DNA of 64,000 bases from CAMAVH01 sp036500145. Lineage in GTDB: Bacteria > Pseudomonadota > Alphaproteobacteria > SMXQ01. Position numbers and translations under genes: made by a program. The stretch lies in assembly GCA_036500145.1 (NCBI GenBank), contig DASYCO010000078.1, positions 1 to 64,000 on the forward strand, read 5' to 3'. The notes beneath the pieces were generated by a model. That model was given only the letters and a program-made list of their open reading frames with translations. It searched no databases and was not told the origin of the DNA. Of this stretch, positions 32,736 to 41,602 are shown in pieces. The number at the start of each line of letters is the position of its first letter. Within the stretch, counting starts at the first letter, position 1.

Positions 32736-33562
32736 TCCAAGGTGGCATCGTCGTTGCCGCTCAGGGCCAGCAGCCGGTCCATGGCTGGCGCATAAGGCAG
32801 CGGGCCGTAGAGTTCGATGATGACGTCGAAGCGGTCCCGCAGCAGCGTCGACGCGGGATCGAGCCCCGTCACCAAGGTCAGGCCCGTCGGCGCCGCGGGG
32901 ATCGTCAGCAGGCGCAGGTCCGGCCGCAGCGCCCGCAGGCAAGGCACGATCTTCCAGCCGTCGCCCGTGTAGAAGCCCGTCGTGCGCTCGCGCGTCGCGG
33001 TCTCCGCGTTCAGCGGCCATGTGTCGTGGAGGGCGACGATCCCGCCCGGACTCATGAGAGCTTCCAGGCTGATGAAATCGCGCAGCACCTGTTCGAAGCG
33101 GTGGTCGCCGTCGATGAAGGCGAAGTCGACAGGGCCGGTAAGGGCGGCGCGCATCTCCGGATCGGCGAAGAAGGCATCGCTGGTGGCGGTGAAGATCCGC
33201 GTTCGGGCGGCCCAGTCCGTCGAGGCCGGCGCCTGCGGCACGGGGTCGATGCCGAAGGCCAAGGTTGGCGGCTGCGCCAGTTGCAAGGCCAGCCCGGATT
33301 CGATGCCGACCTCGACATAGACGGCGGGGCGCAGGGCAGCGTGCAGCCGTTCCAGCCATGCCCGGTAATCCGGCCCGGGGCGCTGGATCAGCGCGAGGCC
33401 CAGATGCGCTTCCGGAATGTCCGCCTCGCATTCGAGCGCTTGCGCGAAGGCCTGTCGCGCGGCGGCGAGGCGGCCGGCTTCGAGCGCCTGGCAGCCTTCC
33501 AGGATCAGGCTGCGCAGCGGCTCCGGCCAGGGCTTGCTGAGCGATAGGGGAAGCATGCTCAT
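32690..33562 (-). CDS. Methyltransferase-like protein with TPR stub
   Basis: A 290-residue protein beginning MSMLPLSLS; its ATG overlaps the stop of the giant glycosyltransferase gene in ATGA, so the two are coupled. Residues 15-55 form one helix-turn-helix pair of the TPR type (LEAGRLAAARQAFAQALE, IPEAHLGLAL). The rest is a Methyltransf_24-like Rossmann domain: VYVEVGIESGLALQLA, LAFGIDPVP, VDFAFIDGDHRFEQVLRD and GGIVALHDTWPL. Such domains occur in methylases of surface glycans and peptides. Its 3' end lies within the 3' end of the convergent methyltransferase gene. Probably acts on the product of its upstream partner. Confidence 0.8.
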   Translation of the reverse strand: MSMLPLSLSKPWPEPLRSLILEGCQALEAGRLAAARQAFAQALECEADIPEAHLGLALIQRPGPDYRAWLERLHAALRPAVYVEVGIESGLALQLAQPPTLAFGIDPVPQAPASTDWAARTRIFTATSDAFFADPEMRAALTGPVDFAFIDGDHRFEQVLRDFISLEALMSPGGIVALHDTWPLNAETATRERTTGFYTGDGWKIVPCLRALRPDLRLLTIPAAPTGLTLVTGLDPASTLLRDRFDVIIELYGPLPYAPAMDRLLALSGNDDATLDQLLGWRAMATAKSS

Positions 33563-36500
33563 GCGGCGCCGGTCAGGGCGTCGTTCAGGACGCGCGAGAA
33601 GGTCTTCGGCGAGAATTGCGTCTCCGCCTGTTCCAGCGCGGCGGCCTGCACGCGCTGCCAAAGTGCTGCGTCGCGATAGAGCGCGGCGATGGCCTCCGCG
33701 AATCCCTCGGCGTCCTGCGCGCCCATGGCTTGCTTGCCGGCCTGCCATCCCAGCTGGTCGAGGAGAAGCTGGGTCGCGACCACAGGCAGCCCGGCGCAGG
33801 CGGCTTCGATCACCTTGGCCGGAACGCCGGCGGCAAAGCGCGTCGGGGCGACGAACAGGCGAGCGCGGTCGTAGAAGGGCGCGAGATCGTCGATGCGCCC
33901 GACCAGTTCGATCTGGTCGGAGGCGAGTTCGGCGACGCGGTTGGAGCGGCATTCGCCGACGATGGCCAGCGGCACGGCCTGGCCGAGCTTGCGGTTCAGC
34001 CGCGGCAGGATCTCTTCGGCCAGCCACAGCAGGCTGTCCTCGTTCGGCGTATTGGGGTGGAGGGCGCCGACGAACAGCAGCCCTTGGCGTTGGCCGTGGC
34101 TGGGCGATGTGCGCTGGGCCGTGGCACTGTGGCACAGGATGCGCACGTCCCGCACGCCGAGCTCGCGGAACAGCCTGCCTTCGCGTTCGGACACGGCCAA
34201 CACGCAGTCGGCGCGGCGGGCCAGGTCGATTTCGGCGTCGATCCGGCGTTGCGCTTCGGCACGCGGCATCGGCGCGCCTCGCACCTCGGCCTGTACGATC
34301 TCGCGCAGGGCGAAGATGGCTTCCGCGTCGTAGATGATCCGCATGCCGAGGAAGAGCGCCGGGCGTCGGGTCCGTATGCGGTCGACGATCGCCATGTTGG
34401 TCGGGCGGCTCACCAGGAGGGTGTCGTAGAGGCCGCGACGGCGTTCGAGGAAGCGTTCGAGCGCGCCGACTCCCTCGCCCAGGATCACCTCCGTCTCCGG
34501 CGGCACGGCCTGGTAGACCTCGCTCCATTCTCCGTCGACGCCCCACAGCGGGAAGAAGGTGACGTGATGTCCCGCGATGGCGCGCATCATCAGCTGCGCG
34601 CGGGGCAGGCCGGCGCCGCCGGCCTGATGCGGTACGGCGTCGTCGATGACCAGAAGGCGCGGCCGCGGCGTCGCGGCCCAGCGGTCGCGCAGTGGCGCGA
34701 AGTCGACGGGCAGGGAGCGTTGCGAGAGCTTCTCATGATGGCGCTGGAGGAACAGCGCCTTGTTCCTGTTGATCATGGCGATGGCCGCTTCGGCCGAGGC
34801 GGCGCTGCCCCATTCGAGGTGGCTGACCACGACGGCGGGGTCATAGACAACGCGGAAGCCGGCCCGGCGCGCTCGGAAGCAGAAATCGGTGTCTTCGTAG
34901 TAGGCCGGCGCAAGCGTCGCGTCGAAGCCGTCGAGCGCCAGCCACAGGCTGTGCCGGACCAAAAAGAAAGCGCCCGAGGTGAAGTCCGCGTCGCGCAGGA
35001 ACTGGAACTGCGGCGCGTAGGGGCTCTCTCCCCGGCCGTAGCCCAGCGTCCCGCCGTCCTTGAGGGCGATGCCGCCGGCCTCCTGGAGCGTGCCGTCGGT
35101 CAGCACGATGCGGCCGCCGATGATGCCGATGCCGGGATCGGAATCGATGCGCCTGACGGCAGCGGCCAAGGCGTCGCGATGCAGGTAGGCGTCGCTGTTC
35201 AGGAACAGGACGTAGCGTCCCCGCGCTAGCGCGGCGCCTTGCCTGGCCGCGAGCAGGAAGCCGACATTCTCCTCGTTGCGCAGGATGGTCGCGCCGTCGA
35301 CGCGGCCGAGCAGCGCGCCGGTTTCGTCGTGCGACGCGTTGTCGACGATGATGGTCTCGAACGCCACGCCCTGCTGGTCGGCCAGGGCGGTCAGGGTTTC
35401 GCGGCTGAGGCCGGCCTGATTGAACAGGATGACGACGACGGAGACGTCGGGCTTGTCGCTGGACGGCAGCGACAGGCGGATGTCCCTGTCCAGCCAGGAC
35501 GTGATCGCGCGGCGGGCGAGCAGCCGGCTGCGCGCCTTGGCGTCGGGGGCAGTGTTGATGGCCTGCGCTTCGCTGCGCATGCGCATCCAGGCTTGTTCGA
35601 GCGCGGCGGCGATGCGCTGCGGCTGCAGCAGGGGCGAGGCCGACAGCTGCTGGCGCAGGCCCTGCCGGACGCCGTTCAGCTTGCCTAAGTCGGCGGCGAG
35701 GCGCTTGGCGATGGCGACATATCCCGCCGCATCCTCGGCGATCCATGCGGCGCATCCCGCCGACGTCAGGATCGAGGCGCCCTGGCGTTCGGCGGCGAGG
35801 CCCTTGCCGGCGAGCGTGACGACGGGCGTGCCCATCCAGAGGGAATCGAGCAGGCAGAGCCCGCCGTTGCTCGGAAAGCTGTCGAGCGAGATGTCGATCT
35901 GCTGGAAGAACTGCAGATGGTCGCCGTAGGCGCGGTGGTAGCGGTAGCCGACCCGGTCGGGATCGACGCCGTGGTGGACGAGGATGGCGGCAAAGCGGGT
36001 GCGGAATTCCCAGTCGCGGACCTGCCGGCCCATCAGCTCCAGCCGCGCGCCGGGAATGGCGGCGAGCAGCCCGGCCCAGGTTTCGAGGCAGTGGAGCGAG
36101 AGCCTGAGGCCGCGCACGTCGCAGCCGAAGGTGACGTGGCCTTGCGCGAGCGCGGGCAGCTTGGTCACGGCAGGCGCCGTGGCGGGCGGCGTCCAGCTCC
36201 ATTGCCCGCCGTCGAGGCGGAGCAGCGCTTCCTGGTAGGCGTCTTCGTTGCCGGCGGGAATGGCGACGTCGTCGGTGATCAGGAGGTCGAACAGTCCCGC
36301 GCCGTTGCCCCATCCGCCGAGCCAGCCGCATTGGATCGGTGCGACGCGGCGGCGCAGGGCGCGCAGGATGTCGGCTTGCCCGTGGAAGGGATGCAGGCCG
36401 ACCGTATCGACCACGACGTCGATCCCGTTCGCGGCGCAGGATGTCGCCAGGTCCGTTTCCCCAAGGTGATGGAGGGTGACGCGGCTGCGGATCTCGCGCG

Positions 36501-39057
36501 ACAGGAAGGACGCGTCGTTCGTGTAGAGATGCAGCTCCACGAGGTCAGGATCGTGGCTGGCGAGGATGCCGGTCAGCAAGTTGTAGTGGAAGTAGGGGGC
36601 CAGGTAGGCGACGCGCAGGCGATGCCCGAAAGTCGCGGCGGGGCGGTCGCGCAGCGGTGCGCTGCCGCAGGCCATGCCATGGCGCAACCCCCATTGGCGC
36701 AGTTGCCGGGCCATCGAGCGGGGCTCGCCCGCGCCCGCCATGACGTCGAGGTAGAGGCCCGCGACGCTGATTTCGGTGTCGCGCGGAAAGGCTTCGGCCG
36801 CGGCTGCGGCGACCCGCCGGCATTCCTCGCTGTTGCTGCAGGCGGTCAGCCATTCCAGCAGCGTCACATAATGCTTTCTCCGCTGCGCGCTCGGGATCAG
36901 GCGGGGCAGGTCGCGCGAGCGGGCATGGCCCGTGGCCTGCAGGCGCAGAGCGAGGAAGCCCGCCTCGCGGTGGCCGGGCTCGCGGCGCAGCGCCGTGCCG
37001 ACGTGGTGGGCGGCCTCGTTCCAGAGCACGGCTTTGTCGTCTTCGTCCGCGACATGCCCCTTCATGAACAGCAGCTTGCCGAGCAAGGCTTCCGCAGCGG
37101 ACAGCATCACCGGCGGAAGTTTCATCTCGAGCGCACGCCGCGCCGTCGCGACGGCTTCGTCGTGGCGGCCGGCGTCGCCGAGAAATTCGGCCAGGCGCAG
37201 CCAGACCGCGGAGTTTGCGGGCTCTGCCTCGCAGGCCTTCTCCAAGGCGATCAGTGCTTCAGGCAGCCGGTCGTCGGCGACGAGGAGCCAGCCCAGCTGA
37301 TGCAGGATGTCGGCCCGCTCCGGCGCCAGGCGATGGGCCTGCTGCAGGGCTTCCTCGGCTTCGGCGAGGCGTTCCTGGCGATGCCGCAGGTGGCCGAGGT
37401 TGCGCCAGCTCTCGGCGTCGTCCGGCACATGGGCGACCGCCAGTTCGGCATGGCGCTCCGCTTCGAACAGATTCCCTGCCGCCAGATGGATCGCGCTGGC
37501 GAGCGGCCGCAGGGACATTTCGCCCGGGGCGCGCTCCAGGAGAATCCGGCAGAGGTTGAGCGCGTCTTCCACGTCGCCGTATTCCATGGCCATGACGGCG
37601 GAATGGTGCAGCGCTTCGGTGTCGTGCGGCGCGAGGCGGCGGGCGCGCCGTCCCATCATGCGTGCGCTCCCCATGCGCCCCTTCTTGTGCATGGCGATGG
37701 AGAGCAGCGTCCATAGGATGCCGTTGCCGCGATCGCGACGCAGGAGGCGATGGAGATGCGGCCGTGCCTGGTCCGGCTGATTCTGGTCGAGCAGGGCCCG
37801 CGCCAGCAGCTGCCGGCCGGCGGCGAAGTCGGGGAGGCGGTCGAGCAGCATGCGCAGAAGCTGCTCGGCTTCGGCGGCGCGCTTCATGCGCAGCAGGATG
37901 CGGCATTGCTCGAGGAGCGCTGGGCTGAACAGGGGATCGCATTTCAGGGCCGTGGCGAAGTGGCTCTCCGCTTCCTCGTGTTCGTCGAGGTGCGTCAGGC
38001 CGTGCAGGTACCAGCCCTCGGCCCAGTTCGGCCAGAGCTTGACGATCTCGCCGCTGATTTCGCGCGCCTGCGTCGTGGCGCCGGCTTCGCGGCAGAGGAT
38101 GCCGTGGGCGAGGGTCAGCGTCTGGTCGCCCGGCCTTTGACGCAGGCCGTCTTCGATCAAGGCCTGCGCTTCTGCCAGGCGGCCGGTCTTGCTCAGCGCG
38201 ATGGCGAAGCGGCGGCGGGTCGTCGGGTTGTCAGGCTCAGCCGCATAGGCCCGCCCGAGCCAGCCGATGGCAGGCTTGTGGTCGCCCTTTTCCGTCAGCA
38301 GGTAACCGACCTGCGCCAAGCGGTGCGGCAAGGGGCTTTGGCGCGCCGCGGCTTCGGCGATGTGCAGGGCGTCGTCCAGCCGTCCGGCGCCGGCGAGCGT
38401 CCAGGCCAGGGTGACGGCGGCTTCCTCCAAGCGAGGATTTAGCCGCAGCGCGGCGCGCAGGTGCGTCTCGGCATCGGCGAGGTCGCCGCGCCGTTCCAGG
38501 ACATGGCCCAGATACCAGTGCGCCGTGGCATGGTGGGGATCGCGGCGGAGCGCTTCGGCCAGCATCGCCGCCGCCGCGTCCTGCCGTCCGGCTTCCCATT
38601 GCATCCACCCGAGGGTGACGGCCGTGTCGGCCAATGCCGGGGCGGCTTCGTTGGCGCGTTCGGCATGGCGCAAGGCCGCCTCGATGTCGGCGTCGGCGTA
38701 GGCCTTCCAGGCCAGCGCCGAGGATGCAGCCGCAGATCCTCCGTCGAAGGCCAGCGCCACTTCGTAGAGGGTGGCGGCGAACGCGGGCTGTCCCGCGGCT
38801 TCTGCCTGACGGGCCAGCGTGCAGAGCCGGTCGGCCGCGCGAGCGGCAGGGTAGACCGCCTTGCGCAGGCGGTAGTCCGGCAGGAGCTCGTCGCGCGAAC
38901 ATGTCAGAAAGGCGGAAAGGTCGCCGGTCGCGATCAGCCGGAGGACGGGCGGGGCGCCGGCGGGATCGTGGCTGATCAGATCGCGAAGCGCGTTCCACTG
39001 TCCGGCCGTGACGGCGGAGACGAGTGGCTCCTCGCCCTTAATATTCACAATGGTCAT
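33559..39057 (-). CDS. Giant TPR / O-GlcNAc-transferase-like / GT2 / GT4 fusion glycosyltransferase
   Basis: A 1,832-residue protein if started at MTIVNIKGE; a GTG eight codons upstream is an alternative. Residues about 90-730 are some 15 TPR units (for example AHWYLGHVLERRGDLADAET). Residues about 800-1165 resemble SPINDLY/OGT (GT41): LRVAYLAPYFHYNLLTG, PIQCGWLGGWGNGAGLFD, then DSFPSNGGLCLLDSLWMGTP and LAAERQGASILTSAG. Residues about 1200-1430 are a GT2 domain (VSVVVILFNQAG, FETIIVDNASHD, YVLFLNSDAYLH, YYEDTDFCFRARRAGF). Residues about 1465-1832 are a GT4-like domain (LLFVGALHPNTPNEDSL, APTRFAAGVPAKVIEA). No signal peptide or transmembrane helix: a cytoplasmic enzyme that could build a short glycan on a protein or lipid acceptor in one pass. 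GT41 domains modify Ser/Thr in known relatives. Confidence 0.87.
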   Translation of the reverse strand: MTIVNIKGEEPLVSAVTAGQWNALRDLISHDPAGAPPVLRLIATGDLSAFLTCSRDELLPDYRLRKAVYPAARAADRLCTLARQAEAAGQPAFAATLYEVALAFDGGSAAASSALAWKAYADADIEAALRHAERANEAAPALADTAVTLGWMQWEAGRQDAAAAMLAEALRRDPHHATAHWYLGHVLERRGDLADAETHLRAALRLNPRLEEAAVTLAWTLAGAGRLDDALHIAEAAARQSPLPHRLAQVGYLLTEKGDHKPAIGWLGRAYAAEPDNPTTRRRFAIALSKTGRLAEAQALIEDGLRQRPGDQTLTLAHGILCREAGATTQAREISGEIVKLWPNWAEGWYLHGLTHLDEHEEAESHFATALKCDPLFSPALLEQCRILLRMKRAAEAEQLLRMLLDRLPDFAAGRQLLARALLDQNQPDQARPHLHRLLRRDRGNGILWTLLSIAMHKKGRMGSARMMGRRARRLAPHDTEALHHSAVMAMEYGDVEDALNLCRILLERAPGEMSLRPLASAIHLAAGNLFEAERHAELAVAHVPDDAESWRNLGHLRHRQERLAEAEEALQQAHRLAPERADILHQLGWLLVADDRLPEALIALEKACEAEPANSAVWLRLAEFLGDAGRHDEAVATARRALEMKLPPVMLSAAEALLGKLLFMKGHVADEDDKAVLWNEAAHHVGTALRREPGHREAGFLALRLQATGHARSRDLPRLIPSAQRRKHYVTLLEWLTACSNSEECRRVAAAAAEAFPRDTEISVAGLYLDVMAGAGEPRSMARQLRQWGLRHGMACGSAPLRDRPAATFGHRLRVAYLAPYFHYNLLTGILASHDPDLVELHLYTNDASFLSREIRSRVTLHHLGETDLATSCAANGIDVVVDTVGLHPFHGQADILRALRRRVAPIQCGWLGGWGNGAGLFDLLITDDVAIPAGNEDAYQEALLRLDGGQWSWTPPATAPAVTKLPALAQGHVTFGCDVRGLRLSLHCLETWAGLLAAIPGARLELMGRQVRDWEFRTRFAAILVHHGVDPDRVGYRYHRAYGDHLQFFQQIDISLDSFPSNGGLCLLDSLWMGTPVVTLAGKGLAAERQGASILTSAGCAAWIAEDAAGYVAIAKRLAADLGKLNGVRQGLRQQLSASPLLQPQRIAAALEQAWMRMRSEAQAINTAPDAKARSRLLARRAITSWLDRDIRLSLPSSDKPDVSVVVILFNQAGLSRETLTALADQQGVAFETIIVDNASHDETGALLGRVDGATILRNEENVGFLLAARQGAALARGRYVLFLNSDAYLHRDALAAAVRRIDSDPGIGIIGGRIVLTDGTLQEAGGIALKDGGTLGYGRGESPYAPQFQFLRDADFTSGAFFLVRHSLWLALDGFDATLAPAYYEDTDFCFRARRAGFRVVYDPAVVVSHLEWGSAASAEAAIAMINRNKALFLQRHHEKLSQRSLPVDFAPLRDRWAATPRPRLLVIDDAVPHQAGGAGLPRAQLMMRAIAGHHVTFFPLWGVDGEWSEVYQAVPPETEVILGEGVGALERFLERRRGLYDTLLVSRPTNMAIVDRIRTRRPALFLGMRIIYDAEAIFALREIVQAEVRGAPMPRAEAQRRIDAEIDLARRADCVLAVSEREGRLFRELGVRDVRILCHSATAQRTSPSHGQRQGLLFVGALHPNTPNEDSLLWLAEEILPRLNRKLGQAVPLAIVGECRSNRVAELASDQIELVGRIDDLAPFYDRARLFVAPTRFAAGVPAKVIEAACAGLPVVATQLLLDQLGWQAGKQAMGAQDAEGFAEAIAALYRDAALWQRVQAAALEQAETQFSPKTFSRVLNDALTGAA

Positions 39058-39164
39058 TACTGACGTTCGCCATTTCCGCACATACCGACATTCTCATTCT
39101 TGTATGCGAACGGCGTCGGCCCATCCAGGGGCTGCATAAGGATAGCCGCTAACTCGGATATTGA

Positions 39165-39184
39165 CCCAGAGTTCTCAATCTGGG
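39165..39184. promoter_or_regulatory. Dyad in the divergent promoter region
   Basis: CCCAGA and TCTGGG form a perfect six-base inverted repeat around an eight-base AT-rich spacer, 84-103 bp before the TPR/barrel start codon. TTGACC (39161-39166) overlaps its left arm and TATTAT lies at 39188-39193, so a promoter with the dyad between its elements is possible, although the 21-bp spacing is long. The 210-bp gap also serves the giant glycosyltransferase gene on the other strand. Confidence 0.4.
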
Positions 39185-39267
39185 ACATATTATGTTAACG
39201 ATTGCAGTTGAAAGTGAACCGGGGGGCTCACCGCTCCCCGTCAGCTTGCGTTAGAAGGGGATTCGGT

Positions 39268-40647
39268 ATGTTGCGTTCTCAGCTGAAGGCCACGGCAATT
39301 GCAGTGGCCCTTGGTGGTTGCTGCGTTTATGGGACCACCGCTTCGGCTCAGCAGCCGACTCCGAACACCGCCGCCGAAATCAATCAGACATTCCAGGAAG
39401 TGCTGCGCAACCCCGGCAATCTGCAGGCCGGGCGAAACTATGCGCGCAGCCTGATCGCAGCCGGCAATTACGAAGGCGGCATCGCCGCCCTGGAAGGCAT
39501 GCTGGCCGATCCGGCCGCCGACCCTTCGCTCCGCGTCGAATTGGCCGTGCTCTACTATCGCCTGGGGTCCTATGCCGCCGCCGAGAGCTACCTGCGCACG
39601 GCGCTTGCCGACCAGCGCCTGCCGGCGAACGTCCGCACCGACGCCCAGAACCTGCTGGCCGACGTCGAGCGCCGCAACGCGCCGGGCGGACACCTGACCG
39701 GCAACCTGTCCATCGGCGGGCGCTTCCAGAGCAACCCGACTGCCGCCGCCGATTCCAACATCCTCGCGAACGGCGCCAGCGTCCCCTTACCGGACGCGTC
39801 GCGCCGCAACAGCGCCTTCGACGCCTTCCTGACCGGCAACGCCGTCCACGAATGGGACCTCAACACGCAGAACAGCGCGACGCTGGTCACGACCGGCAAC
39901 CTGTTCGCCAACCATTACGAGGGCGCGGCGGACTATAACAGCACGTCGCCCAAGACCGATCCGCAGGACCTGGCCGCCCTCAACGTCACTTCGGGCATCC
40001 GTTTCAAGCCGGATCCTGTGGGCCTCTCGGGCCTCACCACGCGTCCCTATCTCGCCGCGTCCGAGCTGCTGCTCGACGGCAACCAGTACATGGGCGCCCT
40101 GGGTGGCGGCGTCGACGCCGACTACCTGTTCAACGACGGCGGGACCTTGGTGGGCGCCACCTACGACATCCGCCGCACCATGTACGCCGAGCGGGCCGAC
40201 ATCACGGATTCAAACGAGCAGAGCGGTTACGACCAGTTCCTACAGCTGCGCGCGATGCAGGAAGTCGGCGTCCGCAAGACCGTGACCGCGAACGTGACGC
40301 TGCGCGACCATTCGACGGATCGCGAGGCCTTCGACTATCAGAGCGTCGACGTTCGGCTGATCTTCGGCACCTACTACACCGACCCGTTTGGCTGGGACCA
40401 GCGCTCCTGGGCCACCAGCCTCTATGCCGGCCCGACGTTCCGCCGCTATGGCGGCGCCGATCCGTCGGTGACGGCCGCAACGACCCGCGAAGACACGGAA
40501 TGGCGCATCGGCGTTTCCCAGTTCTTCCCGGTGGCCGAGGATCTCGGGCTGCAACTCGTCGCCGAATACACGTCGGCGGATTCGAACCTTCCGAACTACA
40601 CCTATGACAACGCGTCTGTGCTGGCCAGCGTCGTCTGGAACTTCTGA
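39268..40647 (+). CDS. TPR-containing outer-membrane beta-barrel protein
   Basis: A 459-residue exported protein. MLRSQLKAT has GAAGGGG upstream and begins a signal peptide ending near ASA-Q (residue 28); an ATG 22 codons earlier is rejected. Residues 40-135 are TPR-like helices (NLQAGRNYARSLIAAGNYEG, LAVLYYRLGSYAAAESYL). From residue 150 the chain is a run of alternating strands (LTGNLSIGGRFQSNPTA, THxx patterns, LYAGPTFRRYGG) closing with VLASVVWNF and a C-terminal Phe. The TPR-plus-barrel plan resembles the Slam family of surface-lipoprotein exporters and alginate/cellulose-export porins such as AlgK-AlgE or BcsC, but none is certain. It begins an operon with the FecR-domain and GT4 genes. 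Confidence 0.78.
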   Translation: MLRSQLKATAIAVALGGCCVYGTTASAQQPTPNTAAEINQTFQEVLRNPGNLQAGRNYARSLIAAGNYEGGIAALEGMLADPAADPSLRVELAVLYYRLGSYAAAESYLRTALADQRLPANVRTDAQNLLADVERRNAPGGHLTGNLSIGGRFQSNPTAAADSNILANGASVPLPDASRRNSAFDAFLTGNAVHEWDLNTQNSATLVTTGNLFANHYEGAADYNSTSPKTDPQDLAALNVTSGIRFKPDPVGLSGLTTRPYLAASELLLDGNQYMGALGGGVDADYLFNDGGTLVGATYDIRRTMYAERADITDSNEQSGYDQFLQLRAMQEVGVRKTVTANVTLRDHSTDREAFDYQSVDVRLIFGTYYTDPFGWDQRSWATSLYAGPTFRRYGGADPSVTAATTREDTEWRIGVSQFFPVAEDLGLQLVAEYTSADSNLPNYTYDNASVLASVVWNF

Positions 40648-40704
40648 CACGCGAAAGACGGTCGCCCAGGGTACTGGTCTGGCATCAAACGGAGTAAATG
40701 GATT

Positions 40705-41592
40705 ATGACACCGGCAGATTCGAAGGATTGGTGGTTGGCGGCTGCGGCGCTGAGTTCGGCCGTGAGCTCCACGGCCCTGGCGGCCGACGTTCCGCAGGCC
40801 GGCGTGGTGACCGCCGCCATCGCGTCCACCCGCAACGCGGCCGGCGCCTCCAACGGCACCAGCGTGGTGCTGGGCGACCAGGTGCATCCTGGTGAACGCT
40901 TCGTGACCGGGCCCCAGGGCCTGACGCATATCCTGTTCCTCGATCAGTCGTCGGTCACTCTGGGCCCCGACACGAGCCTGACGCTCGACGCCTTCAGCCA
41001 CGACAGCGCGACGAAGACCGGCAAGATCGCGATGACGTTGGAGCAGGGAACTGTGCGCGTCGTCGGCGGCCTGAACAGCAAGGCCAACCCGACCGAGATC
41101 AAGACTGCCAGCGCCCTGGTCAGCATCCAGGGCGGCATCACCATGGTCGAACATGAAGGCGGGAAGACGAGCGGCGTTTTCCTGTTCGGCGAGCGGATGC
41201 GGATGACCGCCCCTTCAGGCAATACGGAGACCGTCACTCGCGCTGGTTTCGGCGTGACCGCGGACCTTAACGGGCTCTCTGATCCGCAGCGCGCGCCGAC
41301 AAACGATTTAAATCAGATGTTGTCGAGGCTGGAAGCTCCCAGCGGCAATGGGAATACTCAGCCTTCGGGCGCGCCGCCGGGCCAGCTGCTTTCGACGCAG
41401 GACCGTCCGGCGGGCGGCGAGTCGCCGTCCGCGAGCTTGTCGCCTGATCGCCTGAGCGATTCATCGTCGCCCCTGGTCGGCCCTGCCATGTCGAACAATC
41501 GCCCCGACAGCATCACCCCGAACAATCCGTCCAATACGACCTTGACCCTCCAGGCGTTGCTGGGCGCCAATCAGCCACAGAACCAGTCGTAA
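40705..41592 (+). CDS. FecR-domain exported protein
   Basis: A 295-residue protein with ACGGAG ten bases before ATG. The N-terminal LAAAALSSAVSSTALAA-D is a signal peptide. Residues 40-175 are a FecR domain: VVLGDQVHPGERFVTGPQG, LTHILFLDQSSVTLGPDTSL, TLDAF, GKIAMTLEQGTVRVVGG, and IKTASALVSIQGGITMV. FecR domains sense or bind ligands in the periplasm. Here no sigma factor, anti-sigma helix or TonB receptor is nearby, so it is not a classical FecR signal transducer. The C-terminal 100 residues are Ser/Asn/Pro-rich and probably disordered. Its place between the TPR/barrel and a glycosyltransferase suggests a cell-envelope structural role. Confidence 0.82.
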   Translation: MTPADSKDWWLAAAALSSAVSSTALAADVPQAGVVTAAIASTRNAAGASNGTSVVLGDQVHPGERFVTGPQGLTHILFLDQSSVTLGPDTSLTLDAFSHDSATKTGKIAMTLEQGTVRVVGGLNSKANPTEIKTASALVSIQGGITMVEHEGGKTSGVFLFGERMRMTAPSGNTETVTRAGFGVTADLNGLSDPQRAPTNDLNQMLSRLEAPSGNGNTQPSGAPPGQLLSTQDRPAGGESPSASLSPDRLSDSSSPLVGPAMSNNRPDSITPNNPSNTTLTLQALLGANQPQNQS

Positions 41593-41602
41593 AGGGTTTC
41601 GC

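Noticed and set aside
35917..37716. A 599-codon plus-strand frame inside the giant glycosyltransferase gene
   Set aside because: Antisense to the TPR region; repeated low-complexity RAxGxV pattern only.
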